NCBI GenBank assembly: GCA_964571765.1
Contig: CAZNDH010000002.1
Location: 1-64,000, forward strand
Direction of reading: 5' to 3'
DNA: 64,000 bases
From: ZC4RG35 sp964571765
Lineage (GTDB): Bacteria; Actinomycetota; Acidimicrobiia; Spongiisociales; ZC4RG35
Positions 50,092-59,658 of this stretch are shown here, in pieces. The notes below the pieces were generated by a model. The model was not told the DNA's origin. It was given only the letters and a program-made list of their open reading frames with translations, and made no database searches. Positions within the stretch are counted from its first letter, which is position 1, and every line of letters starts with the position of its first letter. The position numbers and the translations under genes were made by a program.

Positions 50092-50925
50092 TCAGGTCTG
50101 ATCCCTGAGATAGTCCTCGATCTCCTCGACCAACCGCATGGTGCTCTCAGTGGACTCGTCGTCAGCCTCCTCCTCGAGACGCTGCACGTAGCGCACCAGG
50201 TCGGAGTTGGCCGAGATCGCCTCCTCGACCGTTGAGAGGAACTGACGGCTCGCCAAGGCCAGGTCGTCGATGCTGATGCTGATCCCCAGCAACTCGGATG
50301 CCTTGATCGCCAGTGCTTCCGTGGCCGGCGGGTACTCCTGGTTGGACAGGTAGTGGGGCACCGCGGCCCAAACCGACATCGCCTCGATTCCGGCTTGGCC
50401 CAGGGCTTGGGTGAGCACCCCGACGATTCCGGTGGGGCCTTCGTAGCCGGAGGGAAGCAGACCGTGTCCTGCCAGGCTGTCAGGGCGGTTCGAGGAGCCG
50501 ATCAGCGGCACCGGGAGGGTATGGGCCACCTGGCCGATGAAGGCCCCCATGGCGACCGCTTGCCTCACCCCCAGGGTCTGCAGAGCCTCCACCACATTGG
50601 TGGTGAACGCCTTCCACCGGTAGTGGGGCTCCTCACCCAACACCACCACCAGGTCGCGCTCGCCACCCCTGACCACATGGAACTCGTTCTCCGGCCAGAG
50701 GATGTTGCGCACCCCGGCAGGGTCGATCTCCACCACCGGTCGGCGCACCTGGAAGTCGAAGTGGTCGTCGGGATCGATCACCGCCACCAATTCACTGTCG
50801 AGGTCCTCGAGAAAGGCGATCGCCGCCTGGCTGGCCGACTCTCCGGCGTCGCCCCAGCCGGCGAAGGCGATCAGGGCCACCGGGTCGGTGAGGACCGGGC
50901 GGTCGATCCACTGCAGTCCAGCCAT
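50092..50925 (-). CDS. PAC2-family protein
   Basis: 277 aa, PAC2 domain (archaeal/actinobacterial relatives of proteasome assembly chaperone 2): VALIAFAGWGDAGESASQAA, YRWKAFTTNVVEALQTLGVR, GEEPHYR, VGVLTQALGQAGIEAMSVWA. C-terminal part helical and acidic. Function in bacteria unproven. ATG 50925 next to GTG 50928. Confidence 0.85.
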   Translation of the reverse strand: MAGLQWIDRPVLTDPVALIAFAGWGDAGESASQAAIAFLEDLDSELVAVIDPDDHFDFQVRRPVVEIDPAGVRNILWPENEFHVVRGGERDLVVVLGEEPHYRWKAFTTNVVEALQTLGVRQAVAMGAFIGQVAHTLPVPLIGSSNRPDSLAGHGLLPSGYEGPTGIVGVLTQALGQAGIEAMSVWAAVPHYLSNQEYPPATEALAIKASELLGISISIDDLALASRQFLSTVEEAISANSDLVRYVQRLEEEADDESTESTMRLVEEIEDYLRDQT

Positions 50926-50951
50926 CACCCCAAACTACACCCGGTGCGTGG

Positions 50952-53114
50952 TTAGTGCCTCATGCCTCCCAGGCCCGGGTCGAACCGGCGGAGACGGAGG
51001 GCGTTGAGCACCACCGACACCGAGGAGAAGGCCATGGCCGCGGCGGCGATCATCGGGTCGAGGAGGCCGGCGGCTGCCAGAGGGATGGCCGCGGTGTTGT
51101 AGGCGAATGCCCAGAACAGGTTCTGCTTGATGGTGCGCAGGGTGCGCCCCGCCAACTCGATGGCTGTGGGCACCAGCCGGGGGTCGCCGTTGAGCAGCAC
51201 GACGTCGCCCGCTTCCAGGGCGACATCGGTGCCGGTGCCCACGGCCATGCCGATGTCGGCCCGGGTCAGGGCGGGGGCGTCGTTGATCCCGTCACCGACG
51301 AAGGCCACCGATCTGCCTGAGGCCTGGAGCTCGGCGACAACCTCGGCCTTGTCCCCAGGGAGCACCTCGGCCCGCACCGTATCGATCTCGAGTTGGGCAC
51401 CGATCCGTTCCGCGGTGACCCGGTTGTCCCCGGTCACCATGGCGGTCTCCACAGCCGAGCGGCGAAGACGGGCGAGGGCGTCGAAGGACTCGGGGCGCAC
51501 CATGTCGGCCACGGCGAGCACCCCTCGTGCCCTCCCTTCCCATCCGGCGAGGAACACCGTTTTGCCCTCGTCCTCGAGCCGAGTCATCTCCTCGAGCCAG
51601 CGTGGTTCGATGTCGATCCCACGTCCGCCGAGGAGCGCCGGCTTGCCCACCACCACCTCGACTCCGTGGACGGTGCCGGCGACACCCAGCCCGGTGATCG
51701 TCTCCAGGGATGTCGGGTCGACCAGGTCGATGTCACGCTCGTCGGCACCCAGTGCCACCGCCCGACCAATCGGATGACCTGACGCCGCCTCCACAGAAGC
51801 GACCAGTCTGAGGAACCTCTCGGTGTCTTCGTCGGTCACCAGGTCGGTGAGACTCATCACCCCAATGGTCAGGGTCCCCGTCTTGTCGAAGAGAACGGTG
51901 TCCACCTTTCCCGCCGCCTCGAACACCTCGGCCCTCTTGAACAGGATGCCCACCTCGGCCCCTTTGCCACTGCCCACCATCACCGCGGTCGGCGTGGCCA
52001 GGCCCAGGGCGCAGGGACAGGCAATGATCAGCACGGCAACCCCAGCGAGGAATGCCTGCGAGGTCCCGGCCCCGGAGGCAAGCCAGAAGGCCACGGTGGC
52101 CATGGCGATGACGATGACCACCGGCACGAACACGGACGAAACCCGGTCGGCCAGCCTCTGGATGGGTGCCTTTGAGGCCTGGGCGGCCTCCACCAGGGCG
52201 ACTATGGCGGCCAGCGCGGTCTCCGAGCCGACCGCGGTCGCCCGGACCACCATACGGCCCTCCTGGTTGACTGTCGCACCGAAGACACGGTCACCGACCT
52301 GCTTGCCAACCGGCATCGACTCGCCGGTGAGCATCGACTCGTCAACAGAGGAGGCGCCGGTCTCGACCACCCCGTCGGTGGGGATCTTCTCACCAGGGAG
52401 CACCACCATGAGGTCGCCGGGTTGCACGCTTTCGATGGGGGTGGTGGCTGAGGTGCCGTCGACCAGGATCCTCGCCTCCTTGGCACCGAGATCGAGGAGG
52501 CGGTGGACCGCGGTCGAGGCTCGTCCCTTGGCCCGGGCCTCGAGGGCACGGCCCAAGGTGATCAAGCTGATGATCACCCCGGCAGTCTCGAAGTAGACGT
52601 GGCCCCCGCTCGTCAGCGCCCACCACGAGTAGAAGTAGGCGGCCAGGGTGCCCATGGAGATCAGGGTGTCCATGTTGGCCGCGGCTCGCCGGGCGAGCTT
52701 GAAGGCCATCCGGTGGTATTGCCACCCGGCGATCCACATCACCGGGGTGACCAGGATCCCCTGGACCAAAGCACTCCAGGGGGTCATCGGCCCCAACATG
52801 GCGAGGGCCATGGTGGGCAGGGTGAGTGCTGCCGCCATCCAGAACAGGCGCCACTGCACCTGCTCCCCTCGCTGGTAGTGCTCGGTGACGTCCCTCGGTG
52901 GGTCGGCCTCGTGGTGCGGGGTCAGGCGGTACCCGATTCGTTCAACCGCGGTGATCAGGCCCTCGACCTCGGCCCCGTTGCTCACCGCAACCTCGGCGGA
53001 GGCGTTGGCCAGGTTCACCGACACCGACCGTACCCCTTCCTGGCGTTGAAGGATCCTTTCGATGCGGACCGCGCAGGTAGCACAGGTCATCCCGTCGACA
53101 TCGAAACGGACCAC
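50952..53114 (-). CDS. copA: Copper-exporting P1B-type ATPase
   Basis: 720 aa. N-terminal metal domain GMTCATC, eight-segment pattern, TGES actuator (MLTGESMPVG), CPC site IIACPCALGLATP, phosphorylation DKTGT, SGHPIGRA and hinge GDGINDAPAL. Exports Cu(I). GTG 53114 chosen 25 bases after the copZ stop; the open frame further upstream overlaps copZ. Confidence 0.94.
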   Translation of the reverse strand: MVRFDVDGMTCATCAVRIERILQRQEGVRSVSVNLANASAEVAVSNGAEVEGLITAVERIGYRLTPHHEADPPRDVTEHYQRGEQVQWRLFWMAAALTLPTMALAMLGPMTPWSALVQGILVTPVMWIAGWQYHRMAFKLARRAAANMDTLISMGTLAAYFYSWWALTSGGHVYFETAGVIISLITLGRALEARAKGRASTAVHRLLDLGAKEARILVDGTSATTPIESVQPGDLMVVLPGEKIPTDGVVETGASSVDESMLTGESMPVGKQVGDRVFGATVNQEGRMVVRATAVGSETALAAIVALVEAAQASKAPIQRLADRVSSVFVPVVIVIAMATVAFWLASGAGTSQAFLAGVAVLIIACPCALGLATPTAVMVGSGKGAEVGILFKRAEVFEAAGKVDTVLFDKTGTLTIGVMSLTDLVTDEDTERFLRLVASVEAASGHPIGRAVALGADERDIDLVDPTSLETITGLGVAGTVHGVEVVVGKPALLGGRGIDIEPRWLEEMTRLEDEGKTVFLAGWEGRARGVLAVADMVRPESFDALARLRRSAVETAMVTGDNRVTAERIGAQLEIDTVRAEVLPGDKAEVVAELQASGRSVAFVGDGINDAPALTRADIGMAVGTGTDVALEAGDVVLLNGDPRLVPTAIELAGRTLRTIKQNLFWAFAYNTAAIPLAAAGLLDPMIAAAAMAFSSVSVVLNALRLRRFDPGLGGMRH

Positions 53115-53139
53115 GTCCCCGTCGACCCGGGGCGAGGTG

Positions 53140-53349
53140 TCAGCCGGAGACCGCGTAGCCCTGCTCCTCGATGACCGCCTTGATGGTGTCGAGGTCGATG
53201 ATCCGGTCGTCGTAGGCCACCTCGACGGTGGCATTCTCGATGGCGACCTCCACCGCATCGACCCCGGGCATGGCTTTGACCGCTCCCTCGATGGTGTTCT
53301 TACAGTGCCCACAGTGGATCTCAGGCACACTCAATTTGGTGGTGTTCAT
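53140..53349 (-). CDS. copZ: Copper chaperone CopZ (heavy-metal-associated domain)
   Basis: 69-aa HMA domain. The metal site is HCGHC (EIHCGHCKNTIEGAV), slightly unlike the usual MxCxxC. Between merR and copA, so it hands copper to CopA. Confidence 0.92.
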   Translation of the reverse strand: MNTTKLSVPEIHCGHCKNTIEGAVKAMPGVDAVEVAIENATVEVAYDDRIIDLDTIKAVIEEQGYAVSG

Positions 53350-53377
53350 GGTCTTCCTTTCACGACTCGCTGTCCTC

Positions 53378-53827
53378 TCACAACCCGGGCGATCTCGCTG
53401 AGCTCGATCGGTCCCACTCGACAGGGGGTACCGTCGGGCTGAGTGTCTGGCACCGATTGGGATCCCGGCATCCCGACGGGTCCATCCCCCGGGCCCGGGT
53501 GATCAAGCCCTCCAGCTCCTCTCGGGCCCGGCGCAGTTCGTCGATCTGACGATCGACTGCGGCGACCTGTTGCTCGAGGAGGAATATCACATGCCCGCAG
53601 GTCGACTCGCCATGATCCTTCATGTCGAGGATCATCCCGATCTCGGCCAGGGCGAGCCCGGCCGACTGAGCGTCTCGGATGAACCCGATTCGAGCGACGC
53701 TGTCGTCGTGGTAGCGGCGATAGCCGTTGGCCATCCGTTCGGGCTCGGGGAGGAGTCCTATGTTCTCGTAGTACCTGATGGCGCGGGTGCTGAGCCCGGT
53801 CGCCGAGGCCAGTTCTCCGATCTTCAC
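53378..53827 (-). CDS. MerR-family copper/heavy-metal regulator
   Basis: 149 aa: HTH MKIGELASATGLSTRAIRYY, Tyr-rich wing GYRRYHDDSV, coiled dimer helix, sensor Cys76 region (GESTCGHV) and C-terminal SGCRDPNRC, like CueR. First gene of merR-copZ-copA. Its own promoter has a MerR-type dyad, so it is likely self-activated. Confidence 0.88.
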   Translation of the reverse strand: MKIGELASATGLSTRAIRYYENIGLLPEPERMANGYRRYHDDSVARIGFIRDAQSAGLALAEIGMILDMKDHGESTCGHVIFLLEQQVAAVDRQIDELRRAREELEGLITRARGMDPSGCRDPNRCQTLSPTVPPVEWDRSSSARSPGL

Positions 53828-53848
53828 CCCAACGAGGTTAGCCCGGTC

Positions 53849-53872
53849 AACCTTATAGTCGGCTAGAAGGTT
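53849..53872 (-). promoter_or_regulatory. MerR-type operator of the copper operon
   Basis: Perfect dyad AACCTT (53849-53854) and AAGGTT (53867-53872) with a 12-base centre, 22 bases upstream of the regulator's start. Shape fits MerR/CueR operators lying between -35 and -10. Confidence 0.7.
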
Positions 53873-53887
53873 AGGGACGAGAAAAGA

Positions 53888-53915
53888 GAGAGCCCCGGCT
53901 TGCGCCGGGGCTCTC
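53888..53915 (-). terminator. Rho-independent terminator
   Basis: 12-bp perfect stem GAGAGCCCCGGC (53888-53899) and GCCGGGGCTCTC (53904-53915), 4-base loop. On the minus strand it is followed by TCTTTTCTCG. It ends the 65-aa gene (53969-54166). Confidence 0.85.
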
Positions 53916-53968
53916 CGGGTATCTGCCTGGGACGGGGAGGGGGAGAGGACCTGTCCCAGCCAGAGGTC

Positions 53969-54166
53969 TCAGGCACCCTGCTCGTCGAGGATCTTCCCCC
54001 GGACCCGGGGGAACCTCACCGGAGCGTGGGCGTGGCAGAACTCTGCCTTGTTGTACTGGGACAGCTTGGTTTCACAGCCGGACTTGGCGCACACCCGATC
54101 CTGACCGAACCGCCGGGACGGCCGGGTGACTCCTTTGATGGCTGCTCCTCTGACAATGTCGCTCAT
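53969..54166 (-). CDS. Small putative zinc-binding protein
   Basis: 65 aa with RVCAKSGCETKLSQYNKAEF then CHAH: a Cys-x4-Cys...Cys-x-His set that could hold one zinc. Basic N-terminus. Not assigned to a named family by me; looks like a conserved actinobacterial short protein. It has its own terminator; 54167-54333 upstream holds only its promoter region (A/T-richer 54200-54320). Confidence 0.65.
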   Translation of the reverse strand: MSDIVRGAAIKGVTRPSRRFGQDRVCAKSGCETKLSQYNKAEFCHAHAPVRFPRVRGKILDEQGA

Positions 54167-54333
54167 AATCGGGCCCTCCTGGTGGGCCTGGGTAATAGAT
54201 AAAACGTTCTCGGTCGTGGAGAGATTCCTGTTCGACCCGATTTTTTGATCGTGTGCTCAAGTTTGCCCACGGCAAGTTCAATCGGGCCTAAAGGGATTAC
54301 TCCATTATCACCGGATTAGACGTCGAGCGCCAA

Positions 54334-56286
54334 TCAGGAAGTTCCCGAGATCCCCAACTTGGCGAGGAACGCCTGGTTGTTGGGCTCCCGGCCGAGGAAC
54401 TCGGCCAGCATCTCGTCGGGGTCGACGGTGCCCCCACGCTCGAGGATGGTCCGACGATAGGCCAACCCCACTTCGGGGCTGGTCACCCCCTCCTCCTCGA
54501 ACCGGGAGAACATGTCGTCGCCGAAGACCTCGGACCACATGTAGCCGTAGTAGCCGGCGTCGTAGCCGAATAGATGGCCGAAGCTGGCCAGAGGGAAGGT
54601 GCCCTCATGGTGGGGGAGCAAGGAGATCCGGGAGCCCTCCACGTAGATGGCGTCGAGGTCGCGCTCCGATCCGCGGTGAATCTCCTGGTCCCACCATCCG
54701 TACTGCATCTGACGGAGCTGGAAAAGACCCTTGTTGAGGTTGCGCGCCGCCACCAGCTGGTTGACCAGCTCCTCGGGTATCGGCTCCCCGGTCTGATGGT
54801 GGCGGGCGAAGCGGCGGAGGATATCGGCGCGCCAGATCCAGTGCTCCATGATCTGGCTGGGCGCCTCGACGAAGTCCCGCTCCACATTGGTCCCGGAGAA
54901 CCGGGCCAGCTCGGTGCGGCCTAAGTTCTGATGGAGTACGTGGCCGAACTCGTGAAACAGGGTCTCCACCTCGCCGTGCTGGAGCAGGGAGGGGGTCTCC
55001 TTGGTTGGTTTGGTGAAATTGGCCACCATGGCGCACACCGGGTTCTGGTAGGAACCGTCCTCGAGACGCCGGCTGGGGATCAGGGGGAATTCGGCGGCAT
55101 GACCGAACTTGCCTTCCCTGGGGAACAGGTCGAGGTAGAAGCGACCCAGCTCTTCACCGGTCTCCTTGTCCGTCATGGCGAAGAGCTGGACGTCCTCGTG
55201 CCAGGTGTCGAAGTCTTCGATCTCGACGTACTCCAGGCCGAACACCTCGGAGGTGAGCTGGAACATCCCCTCGAGGACCGCCGGCAGAGGGAAGTACTGG
55301 GCTACCTCGAAGTTGTCCACCCCGTAGTCGGTCTTGCGTTGCTGGGTGTCGTAGTAGCTCCAGTCCCACACCCGGACCACATCGTCGTCGGTGTCGGCCC
55401 GGAGGAGCTCACCGATCGCCGCCACCTCCTCTTTACCCCGGGTGGTCAGCGGATCGAGGAGCTCGTCGTAGAAGGCGGACACTCGGTCGGGATCCTTGGC
55501 CATCCGCTCCTCGAGGACGTAGTGGGCCCACGTGGGCATCCCGAAGGCGTCGGCGATCTCCTGGCGGAGCTGCACCGCCTCGGTGAGGATCTTCTTGTTG
55601 TCGTCGACCGCCACCGTGTTGAACTTGAACCGGAGTTGCTCACGGAGGTCACGACGGGTGGCGTTCTCCAGAAAAGGGATCATGTCGGGGTAATCGATGG
55701 TCACCTTGTACAGCCCGGTGTCCTCGTCGACGTCGAGGGAATCGATGTAGCTGTCGGGGAGACCGTCGAGCCCGTCACGATCGCAGAGAATCCAGGCCTC
55801 CCACTCGTCGATGTTCTGTTGGAAGCGCACTCCCAGCTCGACCAGTCGCTCGGTCTTCACCTTGACCGACGCCCGGGTCTCGGGGTCGAGCTCGTGCCCG
55901 GCACGACGCAGGTCACGAAGGACGAACTCGAGGAAGCGGGCCCGCTCGCCTTCCAGGGAGGCAGCCTCCTCGGTGGCGGCGAATTCCTGGACTGCGGCGT
56001 TGAGGTCGTCGCGGAAGATCAGCTCCACCCCGAACTTGGTGGTCTTCTCCTCGGCATCCTTGGCCGCGCTGCGCACCGCCTTGTCGGTGTGGACGTAGCC
56101 CATGAACCCGTAGTCGCCGAAGGCGTGCCCCAGGATGTCGTTGATCCGGTCGAGGGGCCGCAGCGTGTTCTCGAAGGTGCGGGGCTCTTTGGGAGTGGCA
56201 AGCTCATCGAGGACGGCCCGGGCCCTCCCGATCGCCTGGTCGGTCCCCTTCTCGATCTGCTCTGGGGTCAGTTCTGAGTAAGACAT
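54334..56286 (-). CDS. M3-family metallopeptidase (oligopeptidase)
   Basis: 650 aa. Zinc site LFHEFGHVLHQ with the third ligand in FVEAPSQIMEHW, and the C-terminal YDAGYYGYMWSEVF. Cleaves short peptides in the cytoplasm. ATG 56286 is the start at homology (MSYSELTPEQIEKG); the frame extends to 56415 without support. Confidence 0.92.
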   Translation of the reverse strand: MSYSELTPEQIEKGTDQAIGRARAVLDELATPKEPRTFENTLRPLDRINDILGHAFGDYGFMGYVHTDKAVRSAAKDAEEKTTKFGVELIFRDDLNAAVQEFAATEEAASLEGERARFLEFVLRDLRRAGHELDPETRASVKVKTERLVELGVRFQQNIDEWEAWILCDRDGLDGLPDSYIDSLDVDEDTGLYKVTIDYPDMIPFLENATRRDLREQLRFKFNTVAVDDNKKILTEAVQLRQEIADAFGMPTWAHYVLEERMAKDPDRVSAFYDELLDPLTTRGKEEVAAIGELLRADTDDDVVRVWDWSYYDTQQRKTDYGVDNFEVAQYFPLPAVLEGMFQLTSEVFGLEYVEIEDFDTWHEDVQLFAMTDKETGEELGRFYLDLFPREGKFGHAAEFPLIPSRRLEDGSYQNPVCAMVANFTKPTKETPSLLQHGEVETLFHEFGHVLHQNLGRTELARFSGTNVERDFVEAPSQIMEHWIWRADILRRFARHHQTGEPIPEELVNQLVAARNLNKGLFQLRQMQYGWWDQEIHRGSERDLDAIYVEGSRISLLPHHEGTFPLASFGHLFGYDAGYYGYMWSEVFGDDMFSRFEEEGVTSPEVGLAYRRTILERGGTVDPDEMLAEFLGREPNNQAFLAKLGISGTS

Positions 56287-56429
56287 TCGGGCGAGGGTAA
56301 CCACCCTGTCACCCTGCGGGGAACGGAGGGAGCCGCCGCGAGGGGGTGCCACTACTCGGTGAGTAACAGCTCTCCTTCCATGACCTGGCCGAACGCGATG
56401 CGGGGCGAGCGACAACTACCTTCTGCGAT

Positions 56430-57590
56430 ATGTGGTCGCTGGACCCGGATCTGCACCATCTCAACCACGGGTCGTTCGGGGCGGTACCGGTGGCGGTCCA
56501 GGAGGCCCGGGCGCATTGGCTACGCCGGGCAGACTCCCGGCCCACCGCTTTCGTCCTCCAGGAGCTCGAGGAGGCCCTTAGCCGGGCGCGCGATGAGGTG
56601 GCCTTCTTTGTCGGGGCACCCCCGGCAAGCACGGTGTTCGTCCGCAACGCCACCACCGGCATCGCTTCGGTGGTCCGGTCATTCGAGCCGCGGCTCGGCC
56701 CGGGTGCCCAGATCCTCACCACGAGCCACGACTACAACGCAGTGCGTCAGACCCTGGAGTTCGCCGCTGCCAGGACCGGGGCCGAGGTAGTTGTGGCCCC
56801 GGTCCCCTTTCCGGTGGGTGACCCGGCGCACGTGGTCGAATCAGTGCTCGCCGGAGTAGGCGCGAGGACCCGCCTGGTGGTGCTCGACCACATCAGCTCG
56901 CCGACATCAATGGTGTTCCCCATCGGCGACTTGGTCGCTGCTCTCGAGCCCGAGATTCCCGTGCTGGTGGACGGGGCCCACGGGCCTGGCCAGGTCCCCC
57001 TGGATCTCGACGGTCTCGGGGCTTCCTGGTACACCGGCAACCTCCACAAGTGGGTGTGCGCTCCCAAGGGCTCGGGGTTCCTCCACACCAGACCCGATCG
57101 TGTACAGGAGACCTTCCCGGTGGTGATCTCACATGGTTGGAACATCCCGCTTCGGGAGGGCGCCACTCGCTACCAATCGCTGTTTCACTGGCTGGGGACC
57201 GACGACTTCAGTCCCTGGCTGGCGGCGCCCGAGGCGATCCGCACCGTGGGCGCCCTCGAGCCGGGGGGCTGGCCCGAGGTCATGGAGCGAAACCACATGC
57301 TGGTGCTTACCGCCCGCGAGCTGCTCTGCTCTGCGCTGGGGGTGGAGCCTCCCGTCCCCCCCTCGATGGTGGGGTCGATGGCCTCGATCCCCCTCCCCGA
57401 TCTGGCCGAGGAGGCGTCCGCCAATGGCCTGTCCCCGCTCACCGGGCGTCTCCTCGATCGGGGCATGGAATCCCTGGTCATCGTGTGGCCCGAGTGGCCC
57501 CGCCAGCTGCTCCGACTCTCCGCCCACCACTACAACAGTATCGAGGAGTACCAGCGACTGGCCGAAGTGGTCAGCGAGTTGGTGGGGTGA
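56430..57590 (+). CDS. Class V aminotransferase (isopenicillin-N epimerase-like)
   Basis: 386-aa PLP enzyme. LNHGSFGAVP at the start, DGAHGPGQVPLDL (PLP Asp), and the Schiff-base Lys in TGNLHKWVCAPKGSGFL. Group annotated as isopenicillin N epimerase/cysteine desulfurase-like; reaction not told. Its 3' end overlaps the convergent amidohydrolase by 20 bases. Confidence 0.87.
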   Translation: MWSLDPDLHHLNHGSFGAVPVAVQEARAHWLRRADSRPTAFVLQELEEALSRARDEVAFFVGAPPASTVFVRNATTGIASVVRSFEPRLGPGAQILTTSHDYNAVRQTLEFAAARTGAEVVVAPVPFPVGDPAHVVESVLAGVGARTRLVVLDHISSPTSMVFPIGDLVAALEPEIPVLVDGAHGPGQVPLDLDGLGASWYTGNLHKWVCAPKGSGFLHTRPDRVQETFPVVISHGWNIPLREGATRYQSLFHWLGTDDFSPWLAAPEAIRTVGALEPGGWPEVMERNHMLVLTARELLCSALGVEPPVPPSMVGSMASIPLPDLAEEASANGLSPLTGRLLDRGMESLVIVWPEWPRQLLRLSAHHYNSIEEYQRLAEVVSELVG

Positions 57591-58809
57591 ACAGGGCCTC
57601 GGCCTGTTCCCGGGTCAGCGCCTCGGCGGGGTTGATCCCGTGGCGCCCGACCGCGGCGTTGATCCCGGTCTCTGGTTGGGGCAGCTCCACTGGCGAGTCG
57701 CTCCCACCGATGAGTGGCACGCCTGCCTCGAGCAGGGAGCGGAAGGGGTAGATCCGGTCCATCCGCTCGGGTCCGAGCCTCTTCTCCACCCAGGTCTCCT
57801 CGGAGGCGAGGAAGGCGGGCTGCACCGAAGCGGTCACCCCGAGACGGGCCATCCGCCCGATGGTCTCCGGCATGAGCACCGAGGCGTGTTCCACCCTGAG
57901 CACGGCGGGGTCGACGCCTCTGCCGACCAGGTCCGCCATCACGTCGAGCACCAGGTCGTTGGCCCGGTCGCCGATGGCATGGATGGCGACCACCCCTCCC
58001 AGGGCCACCGAGGCCAACCCCATCTCCACCGCCTTGGAGTGATCGAGCCGAACGGTTCCCGCGGTTTCAGGCCGATCGGCGAATGGCTGGTACATGGCCG
58101 CGGTGTGCCCTCCCAGGCTGCCATCGGAGAAGTCCTTCCAACCGTGGAAGCGGAGGCGTCCGCCAGCTTCGACGATCCGGTCCCGGGCCCTGGCCAGCTC
58201 GGCCGGATCGCGGGTGATCACCAGCACGTCGATGTCCACCGGAAGCTCGGAAGCGAGCCGAGCCAGGGTCTCCAGCTCGTCTTCAACGCCACACCAGATG
58301 GCGTCGCCGGTGGAGATGATCCCGGTCACCGAGACGATCCCCATGGCGGGGAGAGTCTCCAGGGCGGCAAGGATCTCGGGGTCACTCGGCGGGGGGGTGA
58401 GCGGGCCGAGCACCGACGAGACCAAGGCCATCGCCGTCTCCCGGAGCACCCCAGTGGGCTTCCCCGAAGCATCACGGTCGAGCGAGCCCCCATCGGGGTC
58501 GGGGGTGTCGTCGCCCACTCCCGCCAGGGCGAGGGCCGCCGAGTTGGCCACCGCGATGTGGCCGCAGTACCGGTAGAGGAGCACCGGCCTGTCGGGTATC
58601 ACGTCGTCGAGGTCGGCGGCCGTGGGAAGGCGGCATTCCCTGATGGCCTCGTCGTTGAGTCGTTGGCCGATGATCGGCCCCTCCACCCGGCTCGCCCGCT
58701 CGGCTACCCGGGTGAGGACCTCGTCGAGGTCGACCGCGTCCATCAGCTCGAGACCGTTGACCAGGCTGACATATCCCAGCGGGTGGAAGTGGTGATCGTG
58801 ATACATCAT
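57571..58809 (-). CDS. YtcJ-type amidohydrolase without beta-sandwich domain
   Basis: 412 aa of an Amidohydro_3 (YtcJ) protein. It starts right at the metal motif (MMYHDHHFHPLGY), while relatives have about 60-80 residues before it, and ends at EALTREQAEALFTPPTR, before the usual C-terminal strands. Barrel motifs are present: GWKDFSDGSLGGHT, VAIHAIGDRAND, RVEHASVL, GGSDSPVELP. ATG 58809 overlaps the IMPase stop (ATGA), so the short N-terminus looks genuine. Confidence 0.78.
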   Translation of the reverse strand: MMYHDHHFHPLGYVSLVNGLELMDAVDLDEVLTRVAERASRVEGPIIGQRLNDEAIRECRLPTAADLDDVIPDRPVLLYRYCGHIAVANSAALALAGVGDDTPDPDGGSLDRDASGKPTGVLRETAMALVSSVLGPLTPPPSDPEILAALETLPAMGIVSVTGIISTGDAIWCGVEDELETLARLASELPVDIDVLVITRDPAELARARDRIVEAGGRLRFHGWKDFSDGSLGGHTAAMYQPFADRPETAGTVRLDHSKAVEMGLASVALGGVVAIHAIGDRANDLVLDVMADLVGRGVDPAVLRVEHASVLMPETIGRMARLGVTASVQPAFLASEETWVEKRLGPERMDRIYPFRSLLEAGVPLIGGSDSPVELPQPETGINAAVGRHGINPAEALTREQAEALFTPPTR

Positions 58810-59615
58810 GTGAGGTGCCGGGGAAGGGTGGCTACCACCGCCGACCGTAGCTCCTCGTGGATCTTCCCGTTCGAGGCGACGAACGCCGCCCCCTGGAGGA
58901 GGTTGGTCCGGCCCTGATGGTCGGAGAACATCCCGCCGGCCTCGGTGACCAGGAGTGATCCAGCGGCCAGGTCCCAGGGCTTGAGTCCGTGGGCGCCACC
59001 GTGCTCGGTGTAGCCGTCGCCCCGCCCGGCGGCCACCCAGGCCAGGTCGAGCGCTGCCGACCCGATCACCCTCACCGCCCGCGACTGCTCCAACAACAGC
59101 TCGATGATCGCCAGGTAGCCCTGTGGGTGGTCACGCTGGTCGTAGGGGAAGCCGGTGAGTATCAACGAGTCGTTGAGATCGGCCGTTTCGGAGACGGCGA
59201 TCGAATCGCCGTTCAAGGTGGCCCCGCCGCCCTTGACCGCGACGAACTCCTCGTCCCGTGAAACGTCGTAGACCACCCCGACCAGCGGGGAACCGTCCTC
59301 CCAGAGAGCCACCGAAACCGCCGACTGGGGGATGTTGTGGACGAAGTTGACCGTCCCGTCGAGGGGGTCGACGATCCACACCCTTCCCGAATCCCAGCCA
59401 CCGAGGTCGCGGCCCTCCTCGGCGAGGATCCGGTCGTCGGGAAAGTGATGGGTGATCATTCCCAGGATGGCGTCTTCGGCCTCCCGGTCGATTCGGGTGA
59501 CCGGGTCGACCACACCTTTCATCTCCGCCTCGAGCTCCTGGCTCATTCCGGAACGCACCACATCCGCTCCGGCCCGGGCGGCGCGCACCGCCACCCAGAC
59601 GTCACCTTCCCACAT
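58806..59615 (-). CDS. Inositol monophosphatase-family protein
   Basis: 269 aa. Metal motifs DPVTRIDREAE, LAEEGRD, WIVDPLDGTVNFVHNIP and KPWDLAAGSLLVTEAGG. Substrates of this family include inositol phosphate, histidinol phosphate and PAP. ATG 59615. Confidence 0.9.
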   Translation of the reverse strand: MWEGDVWVAVRAARAGADVVRSGMSQELEAEMKGVVDPVTRIDREAEDAILGMITHHFPDDRILAEEGRDLGGWDSGRVWIVDPLDGTVNFVHNIPQSAVSVALWEDGSPLVGVVYDVSRDEEFVAVKGGGATLNGDSIAVSETADLNDSLILTGFPYDQRDHPQGYLAIIELLLEQSRAVRVIGSAALDLAWVAAGRGDGYTEHGGAHGLKPWDLAAGSLLVTEAGGMFSDHQGRTNLLQGAAFVASNGKIHEELRSAVVATLPRHLT

Positions 59616-59658
59616 TGCCGGGACTCTAAAGACTCCTCGGCTTCCTACCCTCCCCGAC

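Noticed and set aside
59221..59275. CGTGAAACG half-site inside the IMPase gene as parS
   Set aside because: Only half of the palindrome is present and it lies far from the origin.
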